Positions 7,849 to 15,236 of a DNA stretch of 32,195 nt are shown here, piece by piece. The stretch is from Emcibacteraceae bacterium (GTDB lineage: Bacteria; Pseudomonadota; Alphaproteobacteria; Sphingomonadales; Emcibacteraceae). The position numbers and the translations under genes are program-made. The stretch spans positions 1 through 32,195 of the forward strand of contig JANQJN010000058.1 in the NCBI GenBank assembly GCA_028281625.1. Reading direction: 5' to 3'. The notes below the pieces were generated by a model. That model made no database searches, was not told the origin of the DNA, and saw nothing but the letters and a program-made list of their open reading frames with translations. Position 1 is the stretch's first letter. Each line of letters opens with the position of its first letter.

Positions 7849-8439
7849 CTAAATCTCTAAAAGATACAGCGCGATGATAATCAGCATCACACCCATGGTC
7901 AAATTAAAAGCCCGCAGGTATATGGCTTTGCTTAGGAAGCGCGCAATCTTTGACCCCGCATACGCCCAGGTCAAGATACAGCCAAGGCCAATGGTGCTGT
8001 AAAGCACGCCAAATAAAGCAAGTTCGTCATAATTTCCAAACAGGCTAAAAGCGCTAAGCCCCGCGATGATCGCCATCCATGATTTTGGATTTGCCAGCGC
8101 CAACAGATAACCCATCACCGGACCCGGTACACAGCAGGCGTCCTTAACCGCTTTGATCTCGTCGGTTGACATGGATATTTTAAATCCGAGATAGGCAATA
8201 AAGCCCGCCCCCACATAACCGAGGACCTTTAAAAACCCGTCATAATTACCGGATAGCTCACTAAGGCCAAGACCCACCGCTGCCACCAGCGATACCGTCC
8301 CCGCCATCACACCAATAGCAAATGGTACCGTTCGCCGAAAACCGTAATTTACGCCGTTTGAAAGCATCACAATATTCATGGGACCCGGCGTGATGGACAT
8401 GGTGAATACGAATAGTGCCATTGCAAATATCAGTGTCAT
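7849..8439 (-). CDS. LysE/RhtB-family amino-acid exporter 3
   Basis: 196 residues from the Met at 8439. I chose this start over the one at 8466 because a good ribosome binding site (CAGGAGA) lies directly before it and the upstream codons run into a REP-like repeat. The motif SMSITPGPMNIVMLSNGVNYG and the segment ANPKSWMAIIAGLSAF identify the LysE/RhtB family. This copy has a Cys-Cys pair in the middle loop (DACCVPGPVMG) not present in its two neighbours. It is the first gene of the leftward run and is divergent from the LysR gene at 8664, the classical arrangement for a LysR-controlled exporter. Confidence 0.87.
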   Translation of the reverse strand: MTLIFAMALFVFTMSITPGPMNIVMLSNGVNYGFRRTVPFAIGVMAGTVSLVAAVGLGLSELSGNYDGFLKVLGYVGAGFIAYLGFKISMSTDEIKAVKDACCVPGPVMGYLLALANPKSWMAIIAGLSAFSLFGNYDELALFGVLYSTIGLGCILTWAYAGSKIARFLSKAIYLRAFNLTMGVMLIIIALYLLEI

Positions 8440-8460
8440 GATGGCGTCTCCTGTAATTTT

Positions 8461-8536
8461 TGACATCCTGAATTTAGTTCAGGATGTCATCCCTGTTTCA
8501 ACCGCAAAGAAATTCTGAAACGAGTTCAGAATGACG
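8461..8536. repeat. REP-like bipartite palindrome, family A copy 1
   Basis: Two linked hairpins: GACATCCTGAA...TTCAGGATGTC, then a spacer of about 30 bases, then ATTCTGAAACGAGTTCAGAAT followed by GACG. Related copies lie at 18621-18720 and 22454-22529, with partial copies at 27337-27354 and 31869-31913. It begins just upstream of exporter 3 and could work as a transcript-end or stability structure. Confidence 0.7.
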
Positions 8537-8563
8537 ATGGTAGCGGCGTTCAATTCCCAATTC

Positions 8564-8602
8564 GTCAATTAACTTGACATTACCGTATCAGCATGTTCTA
8601 AA
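8564..8602 (+). promoter_or_regulatory. Candidate LysR promoter and operator
   Basis: GTCAATTAACTTGAC (8564-8578) is a perfect 5-5-5 inverted repeat. Its right arm overlaps TTGACA (8574-8579), a consensus -35 box, with a 4/6 match to a -10 box (TCTAAA, 8597-8602) after 17 bases. The inverted repeat lies between the divergent exporter and regulator genes, where a LysR protein would bind both to autoregulate and to activate the exporters. Confidence 0.45.
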
Positions 8603-8663
8603 GTTGAATAGATAGGACAATTTTGTTTCATTGTTCGAATTATTTGAATAATAGGTAATTGAG

Positions 8664-9533
8664 ATGATAGACGATCTAAAAGCCATGGCCATTTTTGCGG
8701 AAACCATCAAGCGGGGATCGTTCCGTGCGGCGGCAAATGCTCTTGATCTTTCGCCATCGGTGGTCAGCTACCAGATTACAAAGCTGGAAGAACGGCTGGG
8801 AAGCGCACTGATTTACCGCTCCACCCGTAAGCTTTCCATGACCGCTGAAGGGGAAGTGCTCTATGCCCACGCCACTCATATGATGGACCAGGCGGAACTG
8901 GGTATTCGCAGTGTCTCCGGCCATGATCATGCGACGGGACGTCTTAACGTCACCCTGCCCCTTTCCATGAACGGAGATATACTGACCGAACAGCTCGCCG
9001 CCTTTGCCCGGGAAAATCCGGGCATTGACTGCCATTTTATTTTTGACGATGCGCGCCTTGATCTGGTGGCGGAAGGGATTGACATCGCATTTTCTCTTGG
9101 TTCCCTGCCGGATAGCGCGCTTAATGTAAAACGGATCGGCACGCGTGGTCGCACGCTTGTGTGTTCCCCTGATTATTATAAAAAACATGAGGAGCCCCAC
9201 CATCCCCGGGACCTTAAGGACTGGGACTGGATCAAGCATGACATTCTGCCGGGAAACCGCACCCTTTATAAAGGCAAGGAACGCGTTGATACCAATTTGA
9301 CCGGTCATGTCTCCGCCAATAGCTCTGTGGCCATGGTGGAATTTACGGTCGCGGGCCTCGGTCTTTGTACCGCTGGTGACTGGCTCATTGAAGATCATTT
9401 GAAAGAAGGTCGACTTATTCGGGTCCTTCCTGAGTGGGACGTGGAAGAAATGCCCCTCTACGCCGTTTGGCATGGCAACATCAGCGATTGCAGTAACACA
9501 AGGCGCCTGCTCAATTTTTTGGCTGATTATTAA
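8664..9533 (+). CDS. LysR-family transcriptional regulator
   Basis: 289 residues with the usual LysR layout: an N-terminal winged helix-turn-helix (residues about 1-65; FAETIKRGSFRAAANALDLS then SPSVVSYQITKLEERLG) and a periplasmic-binding-protein-like effector domain (about 90-285, from GRLNVTLPLSMN to the C-terminus). It is divergent from three LysE-family exporters, so the likely targets are those exporters and the homoserine dehydrogenase downstream, with an amino acid or derivative as co-inducer. The effector cannot be predicted from the sequence. The start at 8664 gives the canonical N-terminus and leaves a 224-base divergent control region. Confidence 0.9.
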   Translation: MIDDLKAMAIFAETIKRGSFRAAANALDLSPSVVSYQITKLEERLGSALIYRSTRKLSMTAEGEVLYAHATHMMDQAELGIRSVSGHDHATGRLNVTLPLSMNGDILTEQLAAFARENPGIDCHFIFDDARLDLVAEGIDIAFSLGSLPDSALNVKRIGTRGRTLVCSPDYYKKHEEPHHPRDLKDWDWIKHDILPGNRTLYKGKERVDTNLTGHVSANSSVAMVEFTVAGLGLCTAGDWLIEDHLKEGRLIRVLPEWDVEEMPLYAVWHGNISDCSNTRRLLNFLADY

Positions 9534-9627
9534 GCTCGCGAATTATGATCTTTTTCTTACAATTGATTTCCCGCGTGATAAATTTGCAAAAATAAGCTAT
9601 ACTCGTGAAAGACGAAAAACATATTGG

Positions 9628-9648
9628 GGCGTACTATCTTGGTACGCC
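9628..9648 (+). terminator. Hairpin with T-rich tail between the LysR and PagL-like genes
   Basis: GGCGTAC and GTACGCC form a perfect 7-bp stem around a 7-base loop, followed by ATTTTAGTTT. It probably ends the LysR transcript. It could instead lie in the leader of the following gene, because a TATACT box stands upstream at about 9597. Confidence 0.5.
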
Positions 9649-9704
9649 ATTTTAGTTTGGGCAATAATTAAAAAAAGTATTTTCAGTTTTAAGGGGCATT
9701 AAAA

Positions 9705-10292
9705 ATGAAAATAGTAATTGTTGTAGCTTTGAGTTTCGCCGCCCTCGCCGAGCCACTTCATGCGCAGGGTCAAACAAATACCGAAATACCCGAAGGAAAT
9801 CATCAAGTCTTCGACTTTGATTATCTGGAGGGCTTGAAAGCGGATAGGTCCATTCGCTCTTATCATGTGAGCGGGGCGTTTGGTGGATACATCACACCAG
9901 ACTTCGCGCTTTATGGGCAACTGACCATGGCGAAAAACACCGGCTATTCAACCGGTTGGCACACAGGAGCACCGATTAACCACCGAGCCAGCACCCAAGG
10001 GGTGGGTCTGTCCATCCTTGCGCGGTTTGATCTTGCACGCAGTGAGGATTTTAACTTGACCGCAAATGCATCAGCAGGCGTGATTTATTTTAATAAGCCT
10101 TTCCCCGCGTTTGGTACCAGGCTTAATGCTATGCTTAAGACAGGGATAAGCGCCGGATACCGTATCGCTGGCGATTGGCATGCGGAACTGGGGATAAAAT
10201 ATATGCATATTTCAAATGCCAAGGGACGCAGCTTAAACAACCCCGCTCTGGATAGTCTCGGCCCAACGATAGCCCTTACCAGACAGTTTTAA
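9705..10292 (+). CDS. PagL-like lipid A 3-O-deacylase / acyloxyacyl hydrolase family protein
   Basis: 195 residues with a signal peptide (cleavage likely after Ala20, LHA-QG) and alternating strands expected of a small outer-membrane beta barrel ending in Phe, the usual barrel end signal. The C-terminal third has the family's recognisable segment: a Gly-Tyr turn, then KYMHISNAKGRSLNNPALDS. PagL removes the 3-linked acyl chain of lipid A using a His-x-Ser pair and a Glu 12 residues later; H168 and S170 are present here, but the residue at +12 is Leu, with Asp183 at +13. The catalytic acid may therefore be Asp, or the protein may not be a standard deacylase. SD AAGGGG lies at 9691-9696. It opens the long plus-strand region. 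Confidence 0.68.
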   Translation: MKIVIVVALSFAALAEPLHAQGQTNTEIPEGNHQVFDFDYLEGLKADRSIRSYHVSGAFGGYITPDFALYGQLTMAKNTGYSTGWHTGAPINHRASTQGVGLSILARFDLARSEDFNLTANASAGVIYFNKPFPAFGTRLNAMLKTGISAGYRIAGDWHAELGIKYMHISNAKGRSLNNPALDSLGPTIALTRQF

Positions 10293-10297
10293 ATACT

Positions 10298-10311
10298 TGC
10301 TGAATTCAGCA
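10298..10311. other. Perfect 14-bp palindrome after the PagL-like gene
   Basis: TGCTGAATTCAGCA is fully self-complementary and begins 6 bases after the PagL-like stop and 50 bases before the next start. No T-run follows. It is either an operator for the Sel1 gene at 10361 or a transcript-end hairpin. Confidence 0.35.
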
Positions 10312-10360
10312 TAATGATGGTGTATGGTTGCATCGTTGTTTATTCTTTTGGGGGTTCCTC

Positions 10361-11446
10361 ATGAAATTTTTGCTTAACTTTATCCTTTTTTGCGCGCTTT
10401 CTGCCAAGGCCTACGCCGATATCGAAGAAGCCTATGCAGCAGCAGAAAATGGTGACCTCAAATCTGCCTACGCGCTTTTTCTTGAAGAAGCAGAAGCTGG
10501 CAACGGCGAAGCGATGTTGTTTATCGCGACGATCCTCTATACCGGCGCAGAACTGGCGGACTTCACCATTGAGAAAAACCCTGCTCTCGCACAGTCCTGG
10601 ATGGATAAGGCCGTAAAATCGGATTTCACCGAAGCAAAATTTCTCTATGGCACCATGCTCATGGCCGGTCAGGTGGTGGAAATGGACCAGGAAAAGGCAT
10701 TTATCAATTTCCTTAGTGCTGCCAAGGAAGGGCATGCCCAATCGCAGTTAACTGTCGGCCTTTTTTATATGCAAGGAACCGGTCCCGTGAATCCCTACCC
10801 GCAGGAAGGCGCCAAATGGATTTTAGAAGCCGCCAAAAATGATAACCTGGAAGCGCAATATATGCTTGGCGCGGTTTATCAAAATGGTCTTGGCGTCGCA
10901 AAAAACCCTGAGGCGTCACTCGAATGGCTAAAGACAGCGGCAAAAAATGGGCACCCCGGCGCAATTCAGCGACTGACAGCGATGAATATCCCCTTTGAGG
11001 CCGATGAAGAAACACTTGCAAATGGCCTTTATGAACAAGGTGCGATGCGGGAACTCGCCAACCGCATGACCGAAGCGATCGAATTTTATGAACAGGCGGC
11101 GGAATATAACAACAAAGATGCACAATATAATCTTGGCGTGATTTACCTGAATGGCAAAGGCGTACCAGTTGATTTTGAGAAAGCGCAGGAATGGTTCATG
11201 CTTGCAGCGAAGAACGGCGATATGGATGCCCATTTTAATCTTGGCATGATGCTTGTAAATGGTGACGGCGTTCCTCAGGATTTAGTCGAAGCGGCAAGCT
11301 GGTTCATTGTTGTAAAGGAAATTGATCCCACCAGAGAAAGAGGGATATTGGATACCCTATACCCGGTCCTGACCGAGGAAGAATTGACACTGGCCCAGCA
11401 AAAAGCAAATGAGTGGATGAGTGAACATGCCATAAAATCGCCGTGA
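10361..11446 (+). CDS. Secreted Sel1-repeat protein
   Basis: 361 residues from the Met at 10361, which begins a signal peptide (KFLLNFILFCALSAKAYA) and is preceded by GGGGG at 10350-10354. The frame is open 33 bases further back from a TTG, but that would spoil the signal. The mature protein opens with a unit shared by several neighbours (ADIEEAYAAAENGD, then EEAEAGNGEAM). About six Sel1 repeats follow in two blocks (for example EAQYMLGAVYQNGLGV and DAQYNLGVIYLNGKGV), separated by a linker near residues 205-235, and then a capping helix pair (EAASWFIVV; LTEEELTLAQQKANEW). Sel1 arrays are periplasmic scaffolds in known cases. The two-block layout matches the next gene, so this is a tandem pair. 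Confidence 0.88.
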   Translation: MKFLLNFILFCALSAKAYADIEEAYAAAENGDLKSAYALFLEEAEAGNGEAMLFIATILYTGAELADFTIEKNPALAQSWMDKAVKSDFTEAKFLYGTMLMAGQVVEMDQEKAFINFLSAAKEGHAQSQLTVGLFYMQGTGPVNPYPQEGAKWILEAAKNDNLEAQYMLGAVYQNGLGVAKNPEASLEWLKTAAKNGHPGAIQRLTAMNIPFEADEETLANGLYEQGAMRELANRMTEAIEFYEQAAEYNNKDAQYNLGVIYLNGKGVPVDFEKAQEWFMLAAKNGDMDAHFNLGMMLVNGDGVPQDLVEAASWFIVVKEIDPTRERGILDTLYPVLTEEELTLAQQKANEWMSEHAIKSP

Positions 11447-11536
11447 TGCGGCCCTATTGAATTCTGAAAACACATCCGTTAAATTGCGCGGGACTTTGAT
11501 GCCCTGTTTTGGGCTACCGTTTTATGGGAATGATGA

Positions 11537-12607
11537 ATGAAATTGATACTTTGCTCGCTTGCCTTGCTCCCGTTGATGATTAGCACAGCCTTTGCTGATC
11601 TGGAAAAAGGACTCGCCGCCGCTGAAGCCGGGGACTTTGAAACCGCTTACATTGAATATAAAAAGGAAGCCGAAGCGGGAAATGCGGAAGCACAGTTTCT
11701 GCTATCAAATATGTATTTTGATGCCATCGGCACCGATTTTAACAGCGCAGAAGGCATTCGCTGGCTGACTGCCGCCGCCAATCAGGATCATCATGATGCC
11801 CAATTTACCTTAAGCGTGCTTTATTCAAATGGAAGGTTCGTCACTCAAAATGAGCAGCAAGCTTTCAACTGGGGCCTTAAGGCGGCAAACAATGGCAACC
11901 TGATGGCTCATTTTACGGTGGCGACCTATTATATGCAGGGTGCCGGTGTAGAAGCCGATCCCGCCAGGGGAATTGAATGGCACACAAAAGCCGCCGACAT
12001 GGGCCTTCGCGATAGTCAATATTCTCTCGGGATTGCCTATGAAAATGGCATCGGCGTTGAGCAAAACGATAAAATAGCCCTGGGCTTTCTCAAAGAAGCA
12101 GCTAAAAACGGCATGCCTGATGCCATTGCTAAACTGTCAGCACAAGGCATCACCATAAGCCTTGACCAAACGGTTCCGTCCAATCTTGTGGTTGAGGAAG
12201 CCGAGCTAGCCCTTTTTGGCGGTGAAAACGATGCCGCCCTCAGCAAATATAAGGAAGCGGCCGCTGAGAATAACGCCATCGCCCAATTTCAGCTGGGCGA
12301 ATTTTATCTTTACGGCCTAATGGGTGAGATAAATTATGAGGAAGCTTATAACTATTATCTTGCCGCTGCGAAAAATGGTGATGCACAGGCACACTACCGC
12401 ATCGGCACCATGCATGTGCGTGGTCAGGCCGGACTGTCCCAGGCCCTTGTACCAACCATGACTTGGTTCTTAATTGCCGCAAAAACGGCGGTCGGTGCCG
12501 ATCAGGGCGCCATTGAAGCCATGGTGCCTGCCATGACCGAAGCGGAACTGAACCAGGCCGAACAAAACGCTGATGCATGGATCGCCGCCAACATCAGCGG
12601 GTCTTAA
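11537..12607 (+). CDS. Secreted Sel1-repeat protein, tandem paralog of the 10361 gene
   Basis: 356 residues with signal peptide (KLILCSLALLPLMISTAFA). It repeats the architecture of the gene before it: an N-terminal unit (ADLEKGLAAAEAGD, KEAEAGNAEAQ), four Sel1 repeats (for example LMAHFTVATYYMQGAGV), a break at AIAKLSAQGITI that aligns with AIQRLTAMNIPF of the 10361 protein, two more repeats, and the cap (TMTWFLIAAKTA; MTEAELNQAEQNADAW). The conserved break shows duplication of a whole gene, not independent repeat growth. One repeat (AGLSQALV) has lost the usual GxGV turn. The 90-base gap before it holds GCCC/GGGC, a short hairpin. Confidence 0.87.
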   Translation: MKLILCSLALLPLMISTAFADLEKGLAAAEAGDFETAYIEYKKEAEAGNAEAQFLLSNMYFDAIGTDFNSAEGIRWLTAAANQDHHDAQFTLSVLYSNGRFVTQNEQQAFNWGLKAANNGNLMAHFTVATYYMQGAGVEADPARGIEWHTKAADMGLRDSQYSLGIAYENGIGVEQNDKIALGFLKEAAKNGMPDAIAKLSAQGITISLDQTVPSNLVVEEAELALFGGENDAALSKYKEAAAENNAIAQFQLGEFYLYGLMGEINYEEAYNYYLAAAKNGDAQAHYRIGTMHVRGQAGLSQALVPTMTWFLIAAKTAVGADQGAIEAMVPAMTEAELNQAEQNADAWIAANISGS

Positions 12608-12663
12608 ATCGAGATTAGTGACTTAAAATTGAAATGTTGCTCGAAAGCCAGTAAAAGGGTCAT

Positions 12664-13578
12664 ATGAAAAAAATATCGACCGTCATCTTGACCACTCTTC
12701 TGCTTGGCGAAGTTGCCCAAGCAGACATTATCACTGCCGATAAAGCCTTTGCTGACGGCGCTTATCTGGCCGCGCGTCAGGCTTATCTTGTTGAAGCGGA
12801 AAATGGCAACAATCACGCCATGTTCCAAATTGCTGAAATGTACTGGAATGGTCTGGGAATGCAGGCGAATACGGAACGGGCCCTTAATTGGTATAACCGC
12901 GCCGCCGAAGCCGGGCATATGGAAGCCGCCTACCAGACCGCCAGCATGTTTATGAACGGGGACGTGGTGATGACCAATTACCGGGAAGCCGCACGGCTTT
13001 ACGAACTCGCGCTTGAAGGCGGGGTCTTAAAGGCGGGCCTTCCTCTCGGACGGATTTATACCACCAACGCCACTGGCAATGTAGATATGCCAAAGGCAGT
13101 AACAGCGCTTGAAAAAGCGGCACTTGACCCAGAGGGCGGCGACCATGCACGCGACGCTGCATATTTCTTAAGCCAGATTTTAATTGCTGAAAACCCAGGC
13201 ATCGCGATCGATGAAGCGGCTGCCCTGCGATGGCGAATGATTGCCGCGGAACAGGGACACACCGTTGCGTCGGGTGATGTTGGGCTTCGCTATTATAATG
13301 GTGACGGGGTCGAAAAAAACCCGGACAAGGCGCTAAAGTTCATCACCGTTGCAGCAGAAAGTGGCGATGCGGCCGCGCAATTTAATTTGGGTCTTTTCCA
13401 TTATCAGGGAGTTGGCACCGAAGTGGATTATGCCAAGGCACTGACCTGGTTCATTGTCGCGGCAAATACGGATCCCGCCACAGATAACGGTACCATTGAT
13501 CAATTTAAGACCGCCCTGCCCGCGGGTCAGGTCGCAGCCGCTGAAGCAGAAGCACAAAAAATCATCGACGCTCAATGA
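12664..13578 (+). CDS. Secreted Sel1-repeat protein
   Basis: 304 residues with signal peptide (KKISTVILTTLLLGEVAQA) and the family opening (ADIITADKAFADGA, LVEAENGNNHAM). About five to six Sel1-type units follow, including EMYWNGLGMQANTERALNWY and RYYNGDGVEKNPDKALKF. The last unit leads to a cap (ALTWFIVAANTD, LPAGQVAAAEAEAQ). One unit, around residues 140-175, is longer than normal (KAALDPEGGDHARDAAY). Its stop codon overlaps the start of the small ORF at 13575 by 4 bases (ATGA). Confidence 0.86.
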   Translation: MKKISTVILTTLLLGEVAQADIITADKAFADGAYLAARQAYLVEAENGNNHAMFQIAEMYWNGLGMQANTERALNWYNRAAEAGHMEAAYQTASMFMNGDVVMTNYREAARLYELALEGGVLKAGLPLGRIYTTNATGNVDMPKAVTALEKAALDPEGGDHARDAAYFLSQILIAENPGIAIDEAAALRWRMIAAEQGHTVASGDVGLRYYNGDGVEKNPDKALKFITVAAESGDAAAQFNLGLFHYQGVGTEVDYAKALTWFIVAANTDPATDNGTIDQFKTALPAGQVAAAEAEAQKIIDAQ

Positions 13579-13733
13579 GTTGCTTGGAAGGGCTTAAGTG
13601 GCTGCTGATCGCCAAAGGCTGTGAAAATGCTGAACAAGATGCCCTGATCCAGCAGCTTAAAGACGGTCTGCCTGCCGAACAAGGTGCCAAAGCCGAAAAA
13701 CAGGCACAAATCTATTTGAATGCCGTGAGGTGA
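13575..13733 (+). pseudogene. Small ORF carrying only a Sel1 C-terminal cap (52 aa), probable gene remnant
   Basis: An ATG overlaps the previous stop (ATGA), giving 52 codons and a TGA at 13731. The product (EGLKWLLIAKGCENA, then LKDGLPAEQGAKAEKQAQIY) aligns with the last 45-50 residues of its neighbours, for example EGYKWLLLAQDNDQ of the 14239 protein and ALTWFIVAANTD of the 12664 protein. It has no signal peptide and no complete Sel1 repeat. The simplest reading is the tail of a duplicated gene that lost its body. The ATGA overlap means it could still be translated by coupling, so a small functional protein is not excluded. Confidence 0.6.
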
Positions 13734-13795
13734 GCTCTTAAAGTACCAATTGCGTTTGCTTTAATTGCGACATCATGAACCAAAGGAGGACGTAA

Positions 13796-14242
13796 GTGCG
13801 CAAAATCTTGATAGTTATCACCACCATTCTCATGGCCACAACCGCCGCCCGTGCACAAGATCCACTAATGGAAGTAAAAGTTTTACTAAACGCCGAAAAT
13901 TATACGTCTGCCATACCCCTTATTGAAGGCGCGGTCGCGGAAGGAAATATCGAAGCGCAATTTATGCTCGCTGAAATATATTTTTATGGCCTGGGTACTA
14001 CCCGGGACTATGTCCAGGCAAAATACTGGTACAGCGCGGCCGCCAATATGAATCATCGGGTTTCTGCTGAAAGAATGGGAGATCTTTATGTTTCCGGCGA
14101 GGTTTGGGAAAAAGACCACGCGCAGGCAATCCATTTCTACCAGATCGCATCCCGTCAAGGCAGCACACGTGCCCGGGAAAGGCTCGCCGAGATCGATCCT
14201 GACATAGTGTCTATGGGAGAAATGCCAAACACGGACCAATGA
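13796..14242 (+). CDS. Short secreted Sel1-repeat protein (GTG start)
   Basis: 148 residues starting at a GTG with a strong SD (AAAGGAGG within 13781-13790). Signal peptide RKILIVITTILMATTAARA. It holds only two clear Sel1-type units (IEAQFMLAEIYFYGLG; RVSAERMGDLYVSGEV then AIHFYQIASRQG) and lacks the C-terminal cap found in its neighbours, ending in a short acidic tail. The stop overlaps the next start by 4 bases (ATGA), indicating translational coupling with the gene at 14239. Confidence 0.84.
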   Translation: MRKILIVITTILMATTAARAQDPLMEVKVLLNAENYTSAIPLIEGAVAEGNIEAQFMLAEIYFYGLGTTRDYVQAKYWYSAAANMNHRVSAERMGDLYVSGEVWEKDHAQAIHFYQIASRQGSTRARERLAEIDPDIVSMGEMPNTDQ

Positions 14243-15105
14243 TCGTTTCGGCCAGGAAGATTTTTGAAAAACTGATGAAACAAGTCGCCACCTTCATATT
14301 GATTGCTCTTTTAACTGTTCCACACTCTCTGGCACAGCAGGATTTCAGTGCGTTAAAGTTTGAAATTCTTGAAATTGAAGATGCGGTAAACAACGCGGAC
14401 TTTATCTTCGCCCATGAAAAAGCCCTGCCACTTGCAAATGCCGGGCATCCGCAGGCCCGCTTTATTCTGGGCACTCTTTATCAAAATGGCTGGGGCGTAT
14501 CGCAAAATTTCCCCGCCGCCATCGATTGGTATATTAAAGCTGGTGAAGCCGGCAGCGGCAACGGTGCTTATAATGCGGCGGTGCTCACCCTTGAAGGACG
14601 CAATGAAGACGCAAGCCTTGAGCGGGCAATCACCCTTTTTAAAATGGGCGCGGCGCTTGATCATGCGCTTTCTTATTATACCCTTGGGATCATTTATGCC
14701 GGTGGTAATGGCGTAGACGCCGATCAGAAACTATCCTTTGATTATTTCTTTAAAGCAGGCAATCTGGGTCATCCCACTGCCATGTATAATGTGGCCCGGC
14801 ACTTTATCAGCGGTATAGCCGTTGCGCAGGACTATGCCAAAGCGCGCGAGTGGCTTGCGGCCAGTGTAACCTATCATCACCATCCATCGCAATTTGAATT
14901 CGCCAAGATGCATCTAAACGGTCTTGGTGGTGCCGCGGATCCGGTTGAAGGCTACAAATGGCTGCTGCTCGCGCAGGATAATGACCAGGATGCCTATATA
15001 GATACGGTAAATGAAACCGGTGCCACCCTCAGTACGGAACAAAAAGAAGCCGCACGGCAAGCTGCTTTTGAATTTTTAAGCACTTATCCAAAACAAGCGC
15101 GCTAA
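14239..15105 (+). CDS. Secreted Sel1-repeat protein coupled to the 13796 gene
   Basis: 288 residues from the ATG that overlaps the preceding stop; an alternative Met at 14275 begins the signal peptide proper (KQVATFILIALLTVPHSLA). Neither has a strong SD, so translational coupling favours 14239, with a 12-residue basic extension. The mature part has about five Sel1 units (HPQARFILGTLYQNGWGV; YYTLGIIYAGGNGVDADQ) and the cap (EGYKWLLLAQDNDQ; LSTEQKEAARQAAFEFL). The last 130 bases before the next gene contain the sigma-54 promoter described below. Confidence 0.84.
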   Translation: MIVSARKIFEKLMKQVATFILIALLTVPHSLAQQDFSALKFEILEIEDAVNNADFIFAHEKALPLANAGHPQARFILGTLYQNGWGVSQNFPAAIDWYIKAGEAGSGNGAYNAAVLTLEGRNEDASLERAITLFKMGAALDHALSYYTLGIIYAGGNGVDADQKLSFDYFFKAGNLGHPTAMYNVARHFISGIAVAQDYAKAREWLAASVTYHHHPSQFEFAKMHLNGLGGAADPVEGYKWLLLAQDNDQDAYIDTVNETGATLSTEQKEAARQAAFEFLSTYPKQAR

Positions 15106-15116
15106 CGTCTTCAATT

Positions 15117-15132
15117 TGTCCGAAAACGGACA
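15117..15132 (+). promoter_or_regulatory. Upstream activating palindrome 1
   Basis: TGTCCG-AAAA-CGGACA is a perfect 6-4-6 inverted repeat, 63 bases upstream of the -24 element. The position and symmetry fit a dimeric sigma-54 enhancer-binding protein. The activator gene is not in the window. Confidence 0.65.
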
Positions 15133-15140
15133 CTAAACCC

Positions 15141-15156
15141 TGTTCGCTTTTGAACA
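15141..15156 (+). promoter_or_regulatory. Upstream activating palindrome 2
   Basis: TGTTCG-CTTT-TGAACA repeats the 6-4-6 layout of the site at 15117, with centres 24 bases apart, so roughly two helical turns. Half-sites TGTTCG/TGTTCA match TGTCCG in four or five of six positions. Two similar sites on the same helix face suggest cooperative binding. Confidence 0.55.
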
Positions 15157-15195
15157 TCGAAGAAATAAACATTTATAAATAAACGAATATTTTTC

Positions 15196-15211
15196 TGGCA
15201 TACTCTTTGCA
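15196..15211 (+). promoter_or_regulatory. Sigma-54 (-24/-12) promoter of the FtsX-type permease
   Basis: TGGCAT-ACTCT-TTGCA fits the sigma-54 consensus TGGCAY-N5-TTGCW exactly, with GG (15197-15198) and GC (15209-15210) 12 bases apart. Transcription would start near 15222, just before the SD (AAAGGAG, 15224-15230) and ATG (15237). Transcription from such promoters strictly needs an AAA+ activator, here presumably bound to the two palindromes upstream. Confidence 0.8.
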
Positions 15212-15236
15212 ATTAACCATAGCAAAGGAGAAGCTC

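Noticed and set aside
8676..9473. 265-codon minus-strand ORF opposite the LysR gene
   Set aside because: The LysR frame shows the complete HTH and effector domain; the antisense product has no recognisable domain.
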